A DNA stretch of 64,000 nucleotides from contig NZ_AP018725.1 in NCBI RefSeq assembly GCF_003967195.1, positions 1,178,001-1,242,000 on the forward strand, in the 5' to 3' direction. A model generated the notes under the pieces. It had not been told where the DNA came from, searched no databases, and worked only from the letters and a program-made list of their open reading frames with translations. Below are positions 1 through 8,930 of the stretch, in pieces. This DNA comes from Sulfuriflexus mobilis. GTDB lineage: Bacteria > Pseudomonadota > Gammaproteobacteria > AKS1. The position numbers and the translations under genes were made by a program. Positions within the stretch are counted from its first letter, which is position 1; each line of letters starts with the position of its first letter.

Positions 1-1
1 C

Positions 2-256
2 GATAAGCGCAAATACCAATCCCGCAAACCCCTGACCATCGACCGCGATCTCTGGCACATCACCGTCGGCTCGGCGGGAGCACCTTATTACTATGTTGAG
101 TCCGCACCCTGGAATAAGGGTTATCCGAAGGATACGCAGTACTTGAAGTTGCTCAGCACGCAACACGCGGTGGCCTTGTTCCGCGTCCACGGCACTTCGC
201 TCGAACTTGAAGTCGTGAACCCCGATACCCTCGACAGGGTTGATACAATAGAATAA
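2..256 (+). CDS. 3' end of a probable metallophosphoesterase (partial)
   Basis: An open frame enters from outside the window and stops at TAA 254-256, giving about 84 C-terminal residues. The segment reads like the last beta-strands of a calcineurin-like phosphoesterase: a TVGSAGAPYYY stretch resembles the conserved Gly-Ala-rich strand near the end of many such enzymes, followed by a short beta-sandwich-like tail with an LFRVHG motif. The metal-binding motifs lie upstream and are not visible, so the family call is inference. It is followed in the same direction by two other exported hydrolase genes. Confidence 0.5.
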   Translation, partial: DKRKYQSRKPLTIDRDLWHITVGSAGAPYYYVESAPWNKGYPKDTQYLKLLSTQHAVALFRVHGTSLELEVVNPDTLDRVDTIE

Positions 257-487
257 GAATAAAAGGCGTCGGTGCACTTAGAATTACAGTTGAGATTCAC
301 CTCGGAACTGCCTGCGACATTTCGTCAGGTACTTTCTACGCGTTACTCCGATCGCATCAAGCATTCCCTGATCTCACTTTGTGCGTTCAAATGATTGTCA
401 TTACGAATCGAGAAGAATAGGGTGTAGTCCAGTCTGTTCCCTAACACAACATGGAACCGGCTACATATATAGAGGAGGTATAGGTTG

Positions 488-1870
488 ATGAAACGGCACG
501 CGATATTACGGATGGTGACGGCTGCGACGGCGGTTTGTTTATGTTTCAGCGTCTTTACGGCCCAGGCCGCATTGTTGACGACCGCGCAAAAGAAAGAAGT
601 GGCGAAATCGCCCTGTGCCGTGTCGATCAACTATTTAATCAAACAGTACCAAAGCGAACCCGATGTGGCCGCGTCTTTCGACCTGATGGCGGGTAATCTC
701 GTCGACCCGCCCGAGAGCTACCATATGCTCAATCCGTGGCGAGTGACGGGCGGTGGCGAGGCGTTGCTGGGCAAGATGGTGGATTACTTCACCGAATGGT
801 GCACCTTCCTGCCGCGCATCAACGGCAGCGAGGACAACGGGCTGGCTTATATCCAGGGGTTCGGCTGGCTTTATTATCAGAATACCCCGGCACAGAATTT
901 TGTGCAGGGCCGCAATCCGCTCGATCCGAGCAAGGCGCTTGAAACCGGTCTGAAGTTCACGTCTGATTTCAGTAAGCAGCGCGGCGCCTTCATGGATGGG
1001 CCGGATTCGACCACCTATATCCAGCAATGGATCGACGACCCGCGTATCGAGATAGTGGATTATCAACGCAAACGAGCGAGTGACTATAAGTCCTGGAACG
1101 ACTTTTTCGCCCGTGAATTGATGATCGACACGAAAACCAGGACCATTCCCAGCCGCCCGGTGACCATGCCGGACAGGGATTACGTGATCTCGGCACCGAC
1201 CGACTGCATCATGAACCCGCTGGTACAGGTACTGACCGAGGACGGTAAGGTGGTTCGTCGTGAATATCTGCAAAACCCGTTGCAATACAACACTGTGCTG
1301 GACGTTAAGGGCATTCCGCTCAGCATGGCAGAGTTGTTGAAGGGCGTCGCTCCCGAGCTGCAGAGCCGGTTTGTTGGTGGCAATGGCCTGGCCTGTATCC
1401 TGATGCCCAATACCTATCACCGATTTCACACCCCCGTCACTGGCATCATTCGCCATGCGGACGTGGTGGTCTCCGGTACCTATGGTTACCCCGACTGGCC
1501 GAACTGGGTGTCGCAAAGCGGCAACGTGGCCGGACCGGGAACCGACTTCAGCCAGTTCCAGCTGTTCCAGCGCGGTGTGATCATCATCGAGGTGAATTAT
1601 GCCGACGTCAAGGAAGGTAATGTGAAGACGGGTTACGTGGCATCGATTCCGGTCGGGTTGGACACAATCGGTTCGGTGGTGTTGCGCAAGAATATCAGGC
1701 CCGGTGAAAAGGTTACGCGGGGCTACACCGAACTCGGTAATTTCTACTATGGCGGCTCGCTCAACATCCTGTTGTTCAGCCCGGGTATGGTGTCACCGGC
1801 CGTGCAAACCCGCCTGGGTAATCAGATAGGCGTTATCAATGTCGGCACCACGCCGCCGGTGAAGAATTAA
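488..1870 (+). CDS. Exported phosphatidylserine decarboxylase-like protein
   Basis: About 460 residues with an N-terminal signal peptide ending near ...FTAQAA. The C-terminal half has the three pyruvoyl-decarboxylase signatures: Asp in APTDC (about residue 240), His in RFHTPVTG (about 315), and Ser in a GGS motif (about 425), where self-cleavage would create the pyruvoyl group. The roughly 200-residue N-terminal part is not found in bacterial Psd and resembles the extra domain of fungal PsiD-type decarboxylases; that comparison is from memory. Classic bacterial Psd is a shorter inner-membrane enzyme facing the cytoplasm, so export is unusual and the substrate may not be phosphatidylserine. 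ATG 488 is chosen with AGGAGG at 473-478; an in-frame TTG lies at 485. A hairpin with a T run follows the stop. Confidence 0.8.
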   Translation: MKRHAILRMVTAATAVCLCFSVFTAQAALLTTAQKKEVAKSPCAVSINYLIKQYQSEPDVAASFDLMAGNLVDPPESYHMLNPWRVTGGGEALLGKMVDYFTEWCTFLPRINGSEDNGLAYIQGFGWLYYQNTPAQNFVQGRNPLDPSKALETGLKFTSDFSKQRGAFMDGPDSTTYIQQWIDDPRIEIVDYQRKRASDYKSWNDFFARELMIDTKTRTIPSRPVTMPDRDYVISAPTDCIMNPLVQVLTEDGKVVRREYLQNPLQYNTVLDVKGIPLSMAELLKGVAPELQSRFVGGNGLACILMPNTYHRFHTPVTGIIRHADVVVSGTYGYPDWPNWVSQSGNVAGPGTDFSQFQLFQRGVIIIEVNYADVKEGNVKTGYVASIPVGLDTIGSVVLRKNIRPGEKVTRGYTELGNFYYGGSLNILLFSPGMVSPAVQTRLGNQIGVINVGTTPPVKN

Positions 1871-1890
1871 AGGGGTCAGAGCCCTTTTTT
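1869..1890 (+). terminator. Terminator-like hairpin of the GGGGTCAGA repeat type
   Basis: AAAGGG and CCCTTT pair around a GTCAGAG loop, followed by a T run. The motif begins on the stop codon of the decarboxylase-like gene. The same GGGGTCAGA core recurs elsewhere in the window, so this may be a repeat element that doubles as a terminator. Confidence 0.45.
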
Positions 1891-1919
1891 CTTACTTCAG
1901 TGCCGACTAGGAGGCTGTT

Positions 1920-3293
1920 ATGAACAGGATATGGTTGTTGCTGGCGGTGGTACTCTTCTCCATGCAGCTGAATGCCGCATCGGGGCGCTTCGTCACCATT
2001 TCCGACCTTCACTTCAACCCCTTTTTCGACCCCACCTTGGTGGCGGATTTGAAGGCGAAGCCGGCGTCGGAGTGGAGTGCCATCTTCGCCTCGACGACAA
2101 AAAAGGGTTTCGGCGACTACGGCGGGAGCGAGGAGACCAACGACGCGCTCTTCGCCTCGGTACTGGCGGATGCCGCCCGGCGGTTGCCCGACGCCGACTT
2201 CGTGCTCTTCACCGGCGACATCATCGCCCATGGGTTCCAGAAGCGGTACGGGATGGCGGCGCCGACGCCCGAATATGAGGCGTTCGTGCTGAAGAGCGTC
2301 AACTACGTGCTCCGGCGCATCACCGAGACCTTCCCGAACAAGCCGGTCTACTTCACTCTGGGCAACAATGACTCCTACTGCGGCGACTACAAGGTGGCAC
2401 CGGAGGGGCGCTTCCTGGGCGATACTGCGAAGCTGATTACCGGCACCCTGCTGCATGACCCCGCCAATGGCCCGGCAGTGGCGGTCAGCTATGCCAAGGG
2501 AGGCTACTACTCGGTAGCGCTGCCGCAGGGACAAGGGAGGATGGTCGCGGTCAATACTATCCTCTTTTCGCGCCACTATGAGGAGGCCTGTGGGCCGAGG
2601 GTCGACTACGACCCGGCGAAGGCGCAGTTCCAGTGGTTAGAGATGGTACTGAAAACTGCGAAGTCGAAAGGTGAGCCGGTCTGGCTGCTACTCCATGTGC
2701 CGCCGGGGGTGGACGTCTTCGCGACGCTGAAGCGGGCGAAGGGTGGCCGGATCGAGTCGGTGGCCTCCATGTGGCAGCCTCTGCATCTCTCGCGCTTCCT
2801 GGATCTGGTGCGCCAATATCAGACCACCATTCGGGCGGCCTTCGCTGGCCACACCCACATGGACAACTTCCGCCTCATCTCCTCTAAACACGAAGGGGCT
2901 CCTGCGGCCGCCTACGTCCACACCTCACCGGCGGTGAGTGCGCAGTTCGGCAATAACCCCGCCTACAGTCTCTATAGCTACGACGTCAACACCTTCGCGC
3001 CGGCCAATTTCGAGGTCTACTACCTCAATATTGCCGATCGGGGAGAGGGGGGCTGGCGGTTCGAGTACGACTTCGTCCAGCGCTACGGCGTCCCGTCGAT
3101 TAACGTGGCGAACCTCGATCGCATTCGCGCCTCGCTGCCCACCGACGCCGAGCGGCGTGCCTGGTGGGAACGCCTCTACAACGTCTCCCACACCGCCACC
3201 CCGGCAATCGATGGCACCAACTTCAAGGGATACTGGTGCGGAATGAGCGAGTTGACCGAGGCCGCCTTCACCGACTGCTATAACACTCAATAA
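1920..3293 (+). CDS. Exported acid-sphingomyelinase-like phosphodiesterase
   Basis: A 457-residue calcineurin-like phosphoesterase with a signal peptide (cleavage near ...LNAASG). Metal-site motifs appear in order: SDLHFNPFF, FTGDIIAHGF, TLGNNDSYCGD, HVPPGVD and AGHTHMDNF. This order and the length fit the acid sphingomyelinase-like/SmpDL3 group, which cleaves phosphodiester or nucleotide phosphate bonds; the actual substrate is unknown. A strong AGGAGG sits 6 bases before ATG 1920. Base composition is higher in G+C than the neighbours (about 62% in a sampled 60-base line against about 48% in the next gene), compatible with transfer. It follows the decarboxylase-like gene by 49 bases, so the pair could act on the same exported or environmental lipids. 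Confidence 0.82.
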   Translation: MNRIWLLLAVVLFSMQLNAASGRFVTISDLHFNPFFDPTLVADLKAKPASEWSAIFASTTKKGFGDYGGSEETNDALFASVLADAARRLPDADFVLFTGDIIAHGFQKRYGMAAPTPEYEAFVLKSVNYVLRRITETFPNKPVYFTLGNNDSYCGDYKVAPEGRFLGDTAKLITGTLLHDPANGPAVAVSYAKGGYYSVALPQGQGRMVAVNTILFSRHYEEACGPRVDYDPAKAQFQWLEMVLKTAKSKGEPVWLLLHVPPGVDVFATLKRAKGGRIESVASMWQPLHLSRFLDLVRQYQTTIRAAFAGHTHMDNFRLISSKHEGAPAAAYVHTSPAVSAQFGNNPAYSLYSYDVNTFAPANFEVYYLNIADRGEGGWRFEYDFVQRYGVPSINVANLDRIRASLPTDAERRAWWERLYNVSHTATPAIDGTNFKGYWCGMSELTEAAFTDCYNTQ

Positions 3294-3387
3294 GAGCGTA
3301 TTATTCGAGTGCAGCACGAAGAACAAAAGAGGAAGGAATATATGCTACGAACACAGAATAATATCTGTGGAACTGGAAAAAACCGGG

Positions 3388-3475
3388 TCAGAGAGCAATG
3401 AGATGAAATCAATGGGGTCAGACTCGATTGATCTGATATTTAATTGATATTTCAAAGGTGTCTGACCTCAGATCC
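3388..3475. repeat. REP-like palindrome with GGGGTCAGAC arms
   Basis: GGGGTCAGAC at 3414-3423 and GTCTGACCTC at 3460-3469 form an inverted repeat (9 of 10 bases pair). A third GGGTCAGAG copy is at about 3385. No gene is visible between 3294 and 3514. The core matches repeats at 1871, 5831 and 27822. Confidence 0.6.
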
Positions 3476-3514
3476 AATAATAGGTAATATCTGATAACGT
3501 TCGGAAGTGTGCTT

Positions 3515-4459
3515 ATGAAAGATCAACACAATCGGTCCCGTCGTCGTTTCTTGCAGCTTATGGCCCTTGGCGTGGCTGGGGGCATCAGTGGGCTGGCAGT
3601 GCCACGGGTTACCCAGGCCGGCACAGGTTCATTTATCACCAAACCCATTCCTTCCACTCATGAACGCCTGCCGGTGATCGGCCTGGGCAGTTCACGAACG
3701 TTTAATGTCGGTAATGATCCGCTCGGCCTGGACAATGTGGCCGAGGTCATGCGCCACTTTTTTAATGCGGGTGGCAGACTGATTGATTCCTCACCCATGT
3801 ATGGCTCATCACAACCGGCTATTGGTTATGGCCTGAAAAAACTGGGTAAAACAAAAACGGTTTTTTCGGCAGACAAGGTCTGGACATGGGACCATGACGC
3901 GGGCCCTGCGCAAATGGAACAATCCAGGCGATACTGGCAGGTTGATGCGTTTGATCTCATGCAGGTACATAACCTGGTGGCGTGGGAACAACATCTGAAA
4001 ACCCTGGCTCGCATGAAACAGCAAGGGAAGATCCGTTATGTGGGGATCACCACCTCGCATGGTCGCCGCCATGAGGAAATGGAACACATCATGAAAACTG
4101 AGCCGCTTGATTTTGTGCAGTTCAGTTACAATATTCTTGACCGCGAAGCCGAAGCGAGACTGTTGCCTCTCGCGGCGGAGCGTGGCATTGCCGTGATCGT
4201 AAACCGGCCATTCCAACGCGGCGATTTAATTGAAGAACTCAAACACAAACCATTACCAGAATGGGCAAAGACTATCGATTGCAAAAATTGGCCACAATTT
4301 TTATTAAAATTCGTTGCCTCACACCCAGCGGTGACTTGTGTCATTCCGGCAACGACACAGATTGAACATGTTAAGGAAAACATGGCGGCAGGTTTTTCAC
4401 CGATGCCCGACGGGGCCATGCGGGCGCGTATGATCGACTATGTTGAAAAAATACTCTGA
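3515..4459 (+). CDS. Tat-exported aldo/keto reductase family protein
   Basis: About 314 residues. It starts with a twin-arginine signal (SRRRFLQLMALG) and a hydrophobic stretch ending near VTQAG, so the folded protein is probably exported to the periplasm. The aldo/keto reductase barrel is visible: DSSPMYGSS carries the catalytic Asp and Tyr, SADKVW the Lys, and MQVHNL the His. The C-terminal part (VIPATTQIEHVKENMAA) matches the cofactor-binding end of the family. Exported members exist but their substrates are largely unknown. ATG 3515 is preferred to GTG 3509, with a GGAAG about 8 bases upstream. The stop is 2-5 bases from the next gene, suggesting translational coupling. Confidence 0.85.
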   Translation: MKDQHNRSRRRFLQLMALGVAGGISGLAVPRVTQAGTGSFITKPIPSTHERLPVIGLGSSRTFNVGNDPLGLDNVAEVMRHFFNAGGRLIDSSPMYGSSQPAIGYGLKKLGKTKTVFSADKVWTWDHDAGPAQMEQSRRYWQVDAFDLMQVHNLVAWEQHLKTLARMKQQGKIRYVGITTSHGRRHEEMEHIMKTEPLDFVQFSYNILDREAEARLLPLAAERGIAVIVNRPFQRGDLIEELKHKPLPEWAKTIDCKNWPQFLLKFVASHPAVTCVIPATTQIEHVKENMAAGFSPMPDGAMRARMIDYVEKIL

Positions 4460-4464
4460 TAGTG

Positions 4465-5058
4465 ATGACTGTAATGGGTGATCTGACAGACTATCGGCTG
4501 TCCGATTTTATTCTGTTTTCAGAAACGGCCTATTACCGGCAATTTGAACTCTATAACCAGGCCATCTGGCCGCTGCATTGTGTAGCCATACTCTTTTCGT
4601 TGCTGATGCTCTATATGTTATGGAAAAATTCTGCCTGGGCCGGGCGAGTGATTTCGGGATTACTTGTTGTGAGCTGGTTATGGGTGGCGTGGGCGTTTTT
4701 GTATCAACGTTTTTATCAAATCCATGTCGTGGCTGACTGGTATGCGCTCGGCTTTGTCCTCCATGCGGGGTTCCTCGCCTGGTACGGTGTCGTAAAAAAC
4801 CGCTTTGACAGGGTTGTGAGCAGTCGGCCCGGAATGATCATTGGGGCCGCGTTGTTATCGATCGCATTGATCGTTTATCCTTTTATAGCCGTTATACGCG
4901 GTCGTGGTTGGATGCAGTTTGAAATGTTTGCCCTTGCACCTGACCCTACGGTTTTAGCGACGGTCGCCATTCTACTTTTTTATAAAGCTCCCAAAGTGCT
5001 TTATGCAATTCCGATCATATGGGTTTTAATAAGCGGTATGACATTATATGTAATGTAG
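4465..5058 (+). CDS. DUF6064 family multi-spanning membrane protein
   Basis: About 197 residues and roughly six hydrophobic membrane segments. The N-terminal pattern (LSDFILFSETAYYRQFELYN, then a segment ending QAIWPLHCVAIL) resembles DUF6064 proteins, which have no known function. It begins within a few bases of the aldo/keto reductase stop; possible starts are GTG 4462, ATG 4465 and ATG 4474, none with a clear ribosome site, so coupling to the upstream gene is likely. A membrane partner for the exported reductase is a possible role but only an inference from position. Confidence 0.65.
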   Translation: MTVMGDLTDYRLSDFILFSETAYYRQFELYNQAIWPLHCVAILFSLLMLYMLWKNSAWAGRVISGLLVVSWLWVAWAFLYQRFYQIHVVADWYALGFVLHAGFLAWYGVVKNRFDRVVSSRPGMIIGAALLSIALIVYPFIAVIRGRGWMQFEMFALAPDPTVLATVAILLFYKAPKVLYAIPIIWVLISGMTLYVM

Positions 5059-5059
5059 G

Positions 5060-5120
5060 AATAAAAGGGCTCAGTGACAAATGCTGATATAAATGATTCG
5101 CATTTGTCACTGCCCCCTTT
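5060..5120. repeat. Long hairpin repeat between convergent genes, copy 1
   Basis: A perfect 13-base stem (CAGTGACAAATGC at 5072-5084 with GCATTTGTCACTG at 5100-5112) is flanked by AAAGGG/CCCTTT arms at 5064-5069 and 5115-5120. It lies exactly between two convergent genes. A second copy of the same element is at 19604-19657, also between convergent genes. It could serve as a bidirectional terminator. Confidence 0.75.
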
Positions 5121-5135
5121 AAGCTTAAACCTTGT

Positions 5136-5768
5136 CTAGCGACGGTCCCGTTTATAACCTGGGGGCTGAACGGCTTGACCAGGGAAGGGGACAGTATTTG
5201 ATTGTGCCGGGTTCTTGTTTGTTAGGTCCTTGCAGGCCACGCCCCAGGAACCTGTATGCCAGGATTCTTTGTTCTTGATTCCGTCAACTGCCAAGTCAAG
5301 GCGGAAGAACAGGAAGCGGTGGGGTTGCTTTTCCACTACCCATTCGAAGTTGTGACCAAATGCAGTGCCAGGGGGGTAGTGAGTGATAAATGGCCCGGCC
5401 TTACGTTCTTCGTCAGGTACTACCCGCTCCATTAGAGGCGCTTGGTCTTGTATGGCCTGCAGGTCAATGTAGTCAATTTTCTTGCCACTGTCCGGTGCCG
5501 CGTACTCCCATACCCGCCAGCGATAGGCTGCCACGTCATAGCTGCTACGACCTGTGTTCTCATGATCTACGCGGAAACTGGCAATGCAGCGGTTGCTGTC
5601 CAGGTCATGCCATTCAAGTGAACTCGAGGTATTTGCGCGGAACTCGAGGCTGGGGACCTCGGTGCGGATGAACAACAAGTAGGTCCAGACTGCCGCCACA
5701 ATGAGGGCAAGGATTTGCGCCAGGTTCTTGGCAATGTCGGTATAACGTGCCAGACGATCCATATCCAT
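5136..5768 (-). CDS. Unknown membrane-anchored protein
   Basis: 210 residues, family not recognised. One hydrophobic segment (about residues 14-34) near the N-terminus is followed by a hydrophilic domain of about 170 residues with many Trp, Arg and Asp residues (VDHENTGRSSYDVAAYRWRV). This suggests a single-pass anchor with an ectodomain that may be a beta-sandwich. A GGGAGGG lies just before ATG 5768. It is a lone gene, convergent with the DUF6064 gene and divergent from the propeller gene at 5913. Confidence 0.6.
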   Translation of the reverse strand: MDMDRLARYTDIAKNLAQILALIVAAVWTYLLFIRTEVPSLEFRANTSSSLEWHDLDSNRCIASFRVDHENTGRSSYDVAAYRWRVWEYAAPDSGKKIDYIDLQAIQDQAPLMERVVPDEERKAGPFITHYPPGTAFGHNFEWVVEKQPHRFLFFRLDLAVDGIKNKESWHTGSWGVACKDLTNKNPAQSNTVPFPGQAVQPPGYKRDRR

Positions 5769-5828
5769 GGGCCCTCCCAGTCGATTGTAAAATACCTCAA
5801 GGTATTCAAAAACACTTTGTTTCGAGAA

Positions 5829-5847
5829 TCAAGGGGTCAGAGTACTT
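5829..5847. repeat. GGGGTCAGAG repeat, short copy
   Basis: CAAGGGGTCAGAGTACTTG carries the same core as the repeats at 1871 and 3414, with short flanking CAAG/CTTG arms. It lies in the divergent promoter region between the genes at 5768 and 5913. Confidence 0.5.
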
Positions 5848-5912
5848 GAAAAACAAATATTAACCCGATAGCTTGTTAATATAAATTACTCAATCTTGTA
5901 AAGGACCTTGAG

Positions 5913-8213
5913 ATGGCCAATAGGAGGAAAAATATCCATCCGATGAAACGGCCATATTACGCAGTTTTATGTGTAATCTCGGCGTTGGTCGCGGCGCTTG
6001 CAACATCTGGCACGCTATCCGCCGATGAGATGTCAATTACGCCCACACTCACCATCGTCAATCCCCATCCTACTCCCGACTCTGCCTATCACCAGCGCTT
6101 CGGCGCTGCGCTGGCCGAACTCGATGGAGATATCCTGGTCGGCAATCCCAACAAGCAGGTTGTCGAAGACAGAGCCGGGGCGGTTTATCTATTCGATGAG
6201 AAATGCGGCGATCTCATTCGGACCTTTACAAATCCCACACCCGCCAAGGACGATTGGTTCGGTCAAGCGGTCGTCACCGTCGGAAATCGTGTTCTCATTG
6301 GCGCGCCCAATGACGATACGGCCGGTATTAACAGCGGGGCGGCCTACCTTTTCGACAGCGAGACGGGAAATCTCCTCCGGACCTTCCTTCCCCCGGCCTC
6401 GACTTCTGGCGTCCCGGTCAGACATTTCGGGAGAGTCGCGGCAGCAGAGGGGAACAAGGTGCTTATCGGCGCGCCGGCCGGAGCCATGGGCGGTGGCCCC
6501 TATCAATCCGGGCTCTACCTGTTCAATGCGGATACCGGCGAACTCCTCCAGACGTTCCAGAATCCTAACCCTTCGCTGAGTTCCAGTCGTTTCGGCATTA
6601 GCGTCGCCCTCAAGAATGACAAGGTCTTGGTGGGAGACGACTTCCTGTCGGGGCCCGGGACGGCATATCTCTTCGACGCCCTGACGGGGACTCTTCTTCA
6701 TACCTTTTTACCTCCGGCCACTTATCAGAATGCACAATTCGGCGTGAATGTCATTTTCCACGGCGATGATGTCCTCATCTCATCCTCACGTCACATGGAG
6801 TCCGATAGTGGTGATGTTCAGTTCATGGGCGTCGCCCACCTTTTTGATGCCGAGATGGGTTCTTTCCTGCGTACTTTCGCCAATCCCGATCCGGCGCAAA
6901 GCGTCGGCTCCGTCTTTGCGCTCGCCTCATATGGCGAGTACGTCGTTATTGGCGGCGTGTATGAACCCTATGAAGAACCGACATTTCTTTCTGCCGGAAA
7001 GGTCGACATTTTTGATTTCGAGACGAGTGAGGTTGTGGCGACGTTGACACCTTCAGCCCCCTCCGCCGGCGACTATTTCGGTTCCCGCATCCTGACAACA
7101 GGGTCTTCCATTATTGTGTCTGCAACAAGGGACGACATTGGCGGCACGGATACCGGCGCGGTTTTCCGGTTCTCCGAGATCGCATCTCTTCCTCCGGTGG
7201 AGACCGCCCACCCTACCATTCTATGGGTTGCCAGTTACCCCGATTCAATCAAGCGCTTCGACGGGCAGTCCGGAGAATTCATCGACGATTTCGCCGTTGT
7301 CCCGGAAGGGCAGAGGCCCGCCGATCTGACCTTTGGTCCCGACGGCAAGCTTTATGTCAGCGTTCCGGGAAATAATTCGGTCCAGCGTTTTGACGGTGAC
7401 AACGGGTCTTACCTCGGTAACTTCGTCACGCCGGGGAGCGGTGGTCTTAGCGGTCCCTATGGCTTGAGGTTCGGGATTGACGGCAACCTTTATGTCAGCG
7501 ACCACTGGAATAACACGGTCAGACGCTACGACGGCGAGACCGGCACTCATTTGGGTAACCTTTCCAGCGGCGGCCTCGGCAGGCCGACCTGGCTTTTCGT
7601 CCTGAGTGATCTCTATGTCGCAAGTTCGATCACGAATGCCATCAAACGTTTCGACGAGGAGACGGGTCAGTTTGTCGGAGACTTCCTAACTCCCCCAACC
7701 GGTGGGCTGCAGCAGCCCCTGGGTTTCGTGATCCAGCCGGACGGTTACATGTACGTGGTGAGCGGCGAAACCCATGAGGTCAAGCGCTACGACATGTCGA
7801 CCGGTGAATTTGTCGACAACTTCGTTTCGAGATGCAGCGGCGGCCTCAAGGGGCCTGTGGACTTACAGTTTGCTGGGGACTACCTCTACGTTTCCAGCTC
7901 CGCTACCAACGAGATCAAGCGCTATGACGGTGCGACCGGAGCGTTCGTCGATACGTTCGTTGGCGCGGAAAGCGGTCTTGCCAGGCCTTGGGGTCTGAGG
8001 ATCAAGATAGAACAAAACAATGACGAAGGCGGCGGCATCACCATCGTTCCTGGGGGTAACATCTTCCCACGGTTTTGCGAGTTTGTGTCGTTACGCGCCC
8101 CTTATATTTCCTGCTTCTGGGCCTACATCATCGTCGTTATCTTGGTTTTGTTGATCATTGTCATTGGTGCCCGAGTATGGCGAGCGCGGCAGCAAGCCAG
8201 TCGCAATTTCTGA
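5913..8213 (+). CDS. Beta-propeller surface/periplasmic protein with C-terminal membrane anchor
   Basis: 766 residues. A basic n-region and hydrophobic core (to about residue 37) form a signal sequence. Residues about 60-420 hold FG-GAP-like blades repeating FG..V...G..VLIGAP..D and GAAYLFD..TG.LLRTF. Residues about 430-700 hold a second set of blades of NHL/YncE type, repeating LYVSS..TN.IKRYDG.TG.FV..F. A transmembrane helix near the C-terminus (WAYIIVVILVLLIIVIGARV) ends in a short basic tail, so the propellers are probably held outside the cytoplasm. Binding or adhesion is possible; no catalytic motif is visible. ATG 5913 has AAGGA at good distance; ATG 5943 is an alternative. Confidence 0.8.
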   Translation: MANRRKNIHPMKRPYYAVLCVISALVAALATSGTLSADEMSITPTLTIVNPHPTPDSAYHQRFGAALAELDGDILVGNPNKQVVEDRAGAVYLFDEKCGDLIRTFTNPTPAKDDWFGQAVVTVGNRVLIGAPNDDTAGINSGAAYLFDSETGNLLRTFLPPASTSGVPVRHFGRVAAAEGNKVLIGAPAGAMGGGPYQSGLYLFNADTGELLQTFQNPNPSLSSSRFGISVALKNDKVLVGDDFLSGPGTAYLFDALTGTLLHTFLPPATYQNAQFGVNVIFHGDDVLISSSRHMESDSGDVQFMGVAHLFDAEMGSFLRTFANPDPAQSVGSVFALASYGEYVVIGGVYEPYEEPTFLSAGKVDIFDFETSEVVATLTPSAPSAGDYFGSRILTTGSSIIVSATRDDIGGTDTGAVFRFSEIASLPPVETAHPTILWVASYPDSIKRFDGQSGEFIDDFAVVPEGQRPADLTFGPDGKLYVSVPGNNSVQRFDGDNGSYLGNFVTPGSGGLSGPYGLRFGIDGNLYVSDHWNNTVRRYDGETGTHLGNLSSGGLGRPTWLFVLSDLYVASSITNAIKRFDEETGQFVGDFLTPPTGGLQQPLGFVIQPDGYMYVVSGETHEVKRYDMSTGEFVDNFVSRCSGGLKGPVDLQFAGDYLYVSSSATNEIKRYDGATGAFVDTFVGAESGLARPWGLRIKIEQNNDEGGGITIVPGGNIFPRFCEFVSLRAPYISCFWAYIIVVILVLLIIVIGARVWRARQQASRNF

Positions 8214-8217
8214 AGCG

Positions 8218-8283
8218 ATAATAGGGGACAGACCACAGTTAAATTATAAATAAAAGGGGGGACCCAGCTCTGACCTCAATTAC
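8218..8283. repeat. AATAGGGGACAG-type repeat, copy A
   Basis: ATAGGGGACAG followed by GTTAAATTATAAATAAAAG and a G run is nearly identical to the copy at 9283-9327. It is followed by AGCTCTGACCTC, the reverse of the GGGGTCAGA core, so two repeat types meet here. It separates the convergent genes ending at 8213 and 8307. Confidence 0.65.
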
Positions 8284-8306
8284 TTAGAGTTTTTGAACTT
8301 AAGGAA

Positions 8307-8930
8307 TTACTCCCTTTCTTGAAGATCTGGCGGAATTACAATTTCCATCACCTGAAAACATCTTTCATAGTGGAGGTCCCAAAGTTCTCTGCCTGCCAGT
8401 CCCGAATCATTGAAACGCCCAGCACGTGACTGACCATAATTATAGGGACAGCCTTTGGCGCTGTCTTTGCAGCATCGATCGCCATCGATCCTGCCATACA
8501 GTTTCCCTCTGAGTAAACGTCCCATTAAGTCTGTTCTTCCTTGATTGTTTAAATCAGTGCAAATTGATCGTGTCATCAAGGTTCGAATATCAATGCTACC
8601 AAAATCGTCTCCGTAGGATGTAGATCTTGCTTTACTGCAATTCTCGCCATGATACCAGTTGTTTATGCATTTCTCGGCAGTCTTTGAGGCTCGCATTCGC
8701 GCTTTATTGGGTGATCCAGTTGGAGCAGATCCTCTGAAAACGAGATTACCTGCATTTAATCTTATGGGTGGACTGAGATCGGTATATACATCATCAATTT
8801 CCACTTGCTCTACAAGAAAGTATACTTCAGAGGTACAATTCCGATAGGTTCGACTGTAACAAGTCGATGTCCAGATTAATACAAAAAAGAAGGCCAACAA
8901 AGTGAATAACGGCTTACTTATAATGCTCAT
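8307..8930 (-). CDS. Unknown secreted Cys-rich protein
   Basis: 207 residues, no recognised family. A clear signal peptide (hydrophobic residues about 8-24, ending TCYS) suggests export. The mature part has about eight Cys, including adjacent Cys in GDRCCKDSAKGC, consistent with disulphide bonds in the periplasm or outside. Other visible features are many Arg and Tyr and no membrane segment. The start ATG 8930 is well supported by GGAGAG a few bases upstream. The long AT-rich leader shared with neither neighbour suggests an independent transcript. Confidence 0.65.
   Translation of the reverse strand: MSIISKPLFTLLAFFFVLIWTSTCYSRTYRNCTSEVYFLVEQVEIDDVYTDLSPPIRLNAGNLVFRGSAPTGSPNKARMRASKTAEKCINNWYHGENCSKARSTSYGDDFGSIDIRTLMTRSICTDLNNQGRTDLMGRLLRGKLYGRIDGDRCCKDSAKGCPYNYGQSRAGRFNDSGLAGRELWDLHYERCFQVMEIVIPPDLQERE

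Noticed and set aside
635-1516. Long open frame on the minus strand inside the decarboxylase-like gene
   Set aside because: It is a shadow of the plus-strand gene, with no ribosome site or family pattern; the plus strand has signal peptide and catalytic motifs.
1836-2576. Long minus-strand frame opposite the sphingomyelinase-like gene
   Set aside because: High G+C coding sequence often leaves the opposite strand open; all phosphoesterase motifs are on the plus strand.
5913-8213. PEP-CTERM or similar sorting signal at the C-terminus of the propeller protein
   Set aside because: There is a membrane helix and basic tail but no PEP or LPxTG motif, and no sorting enzyme gene is in the window.
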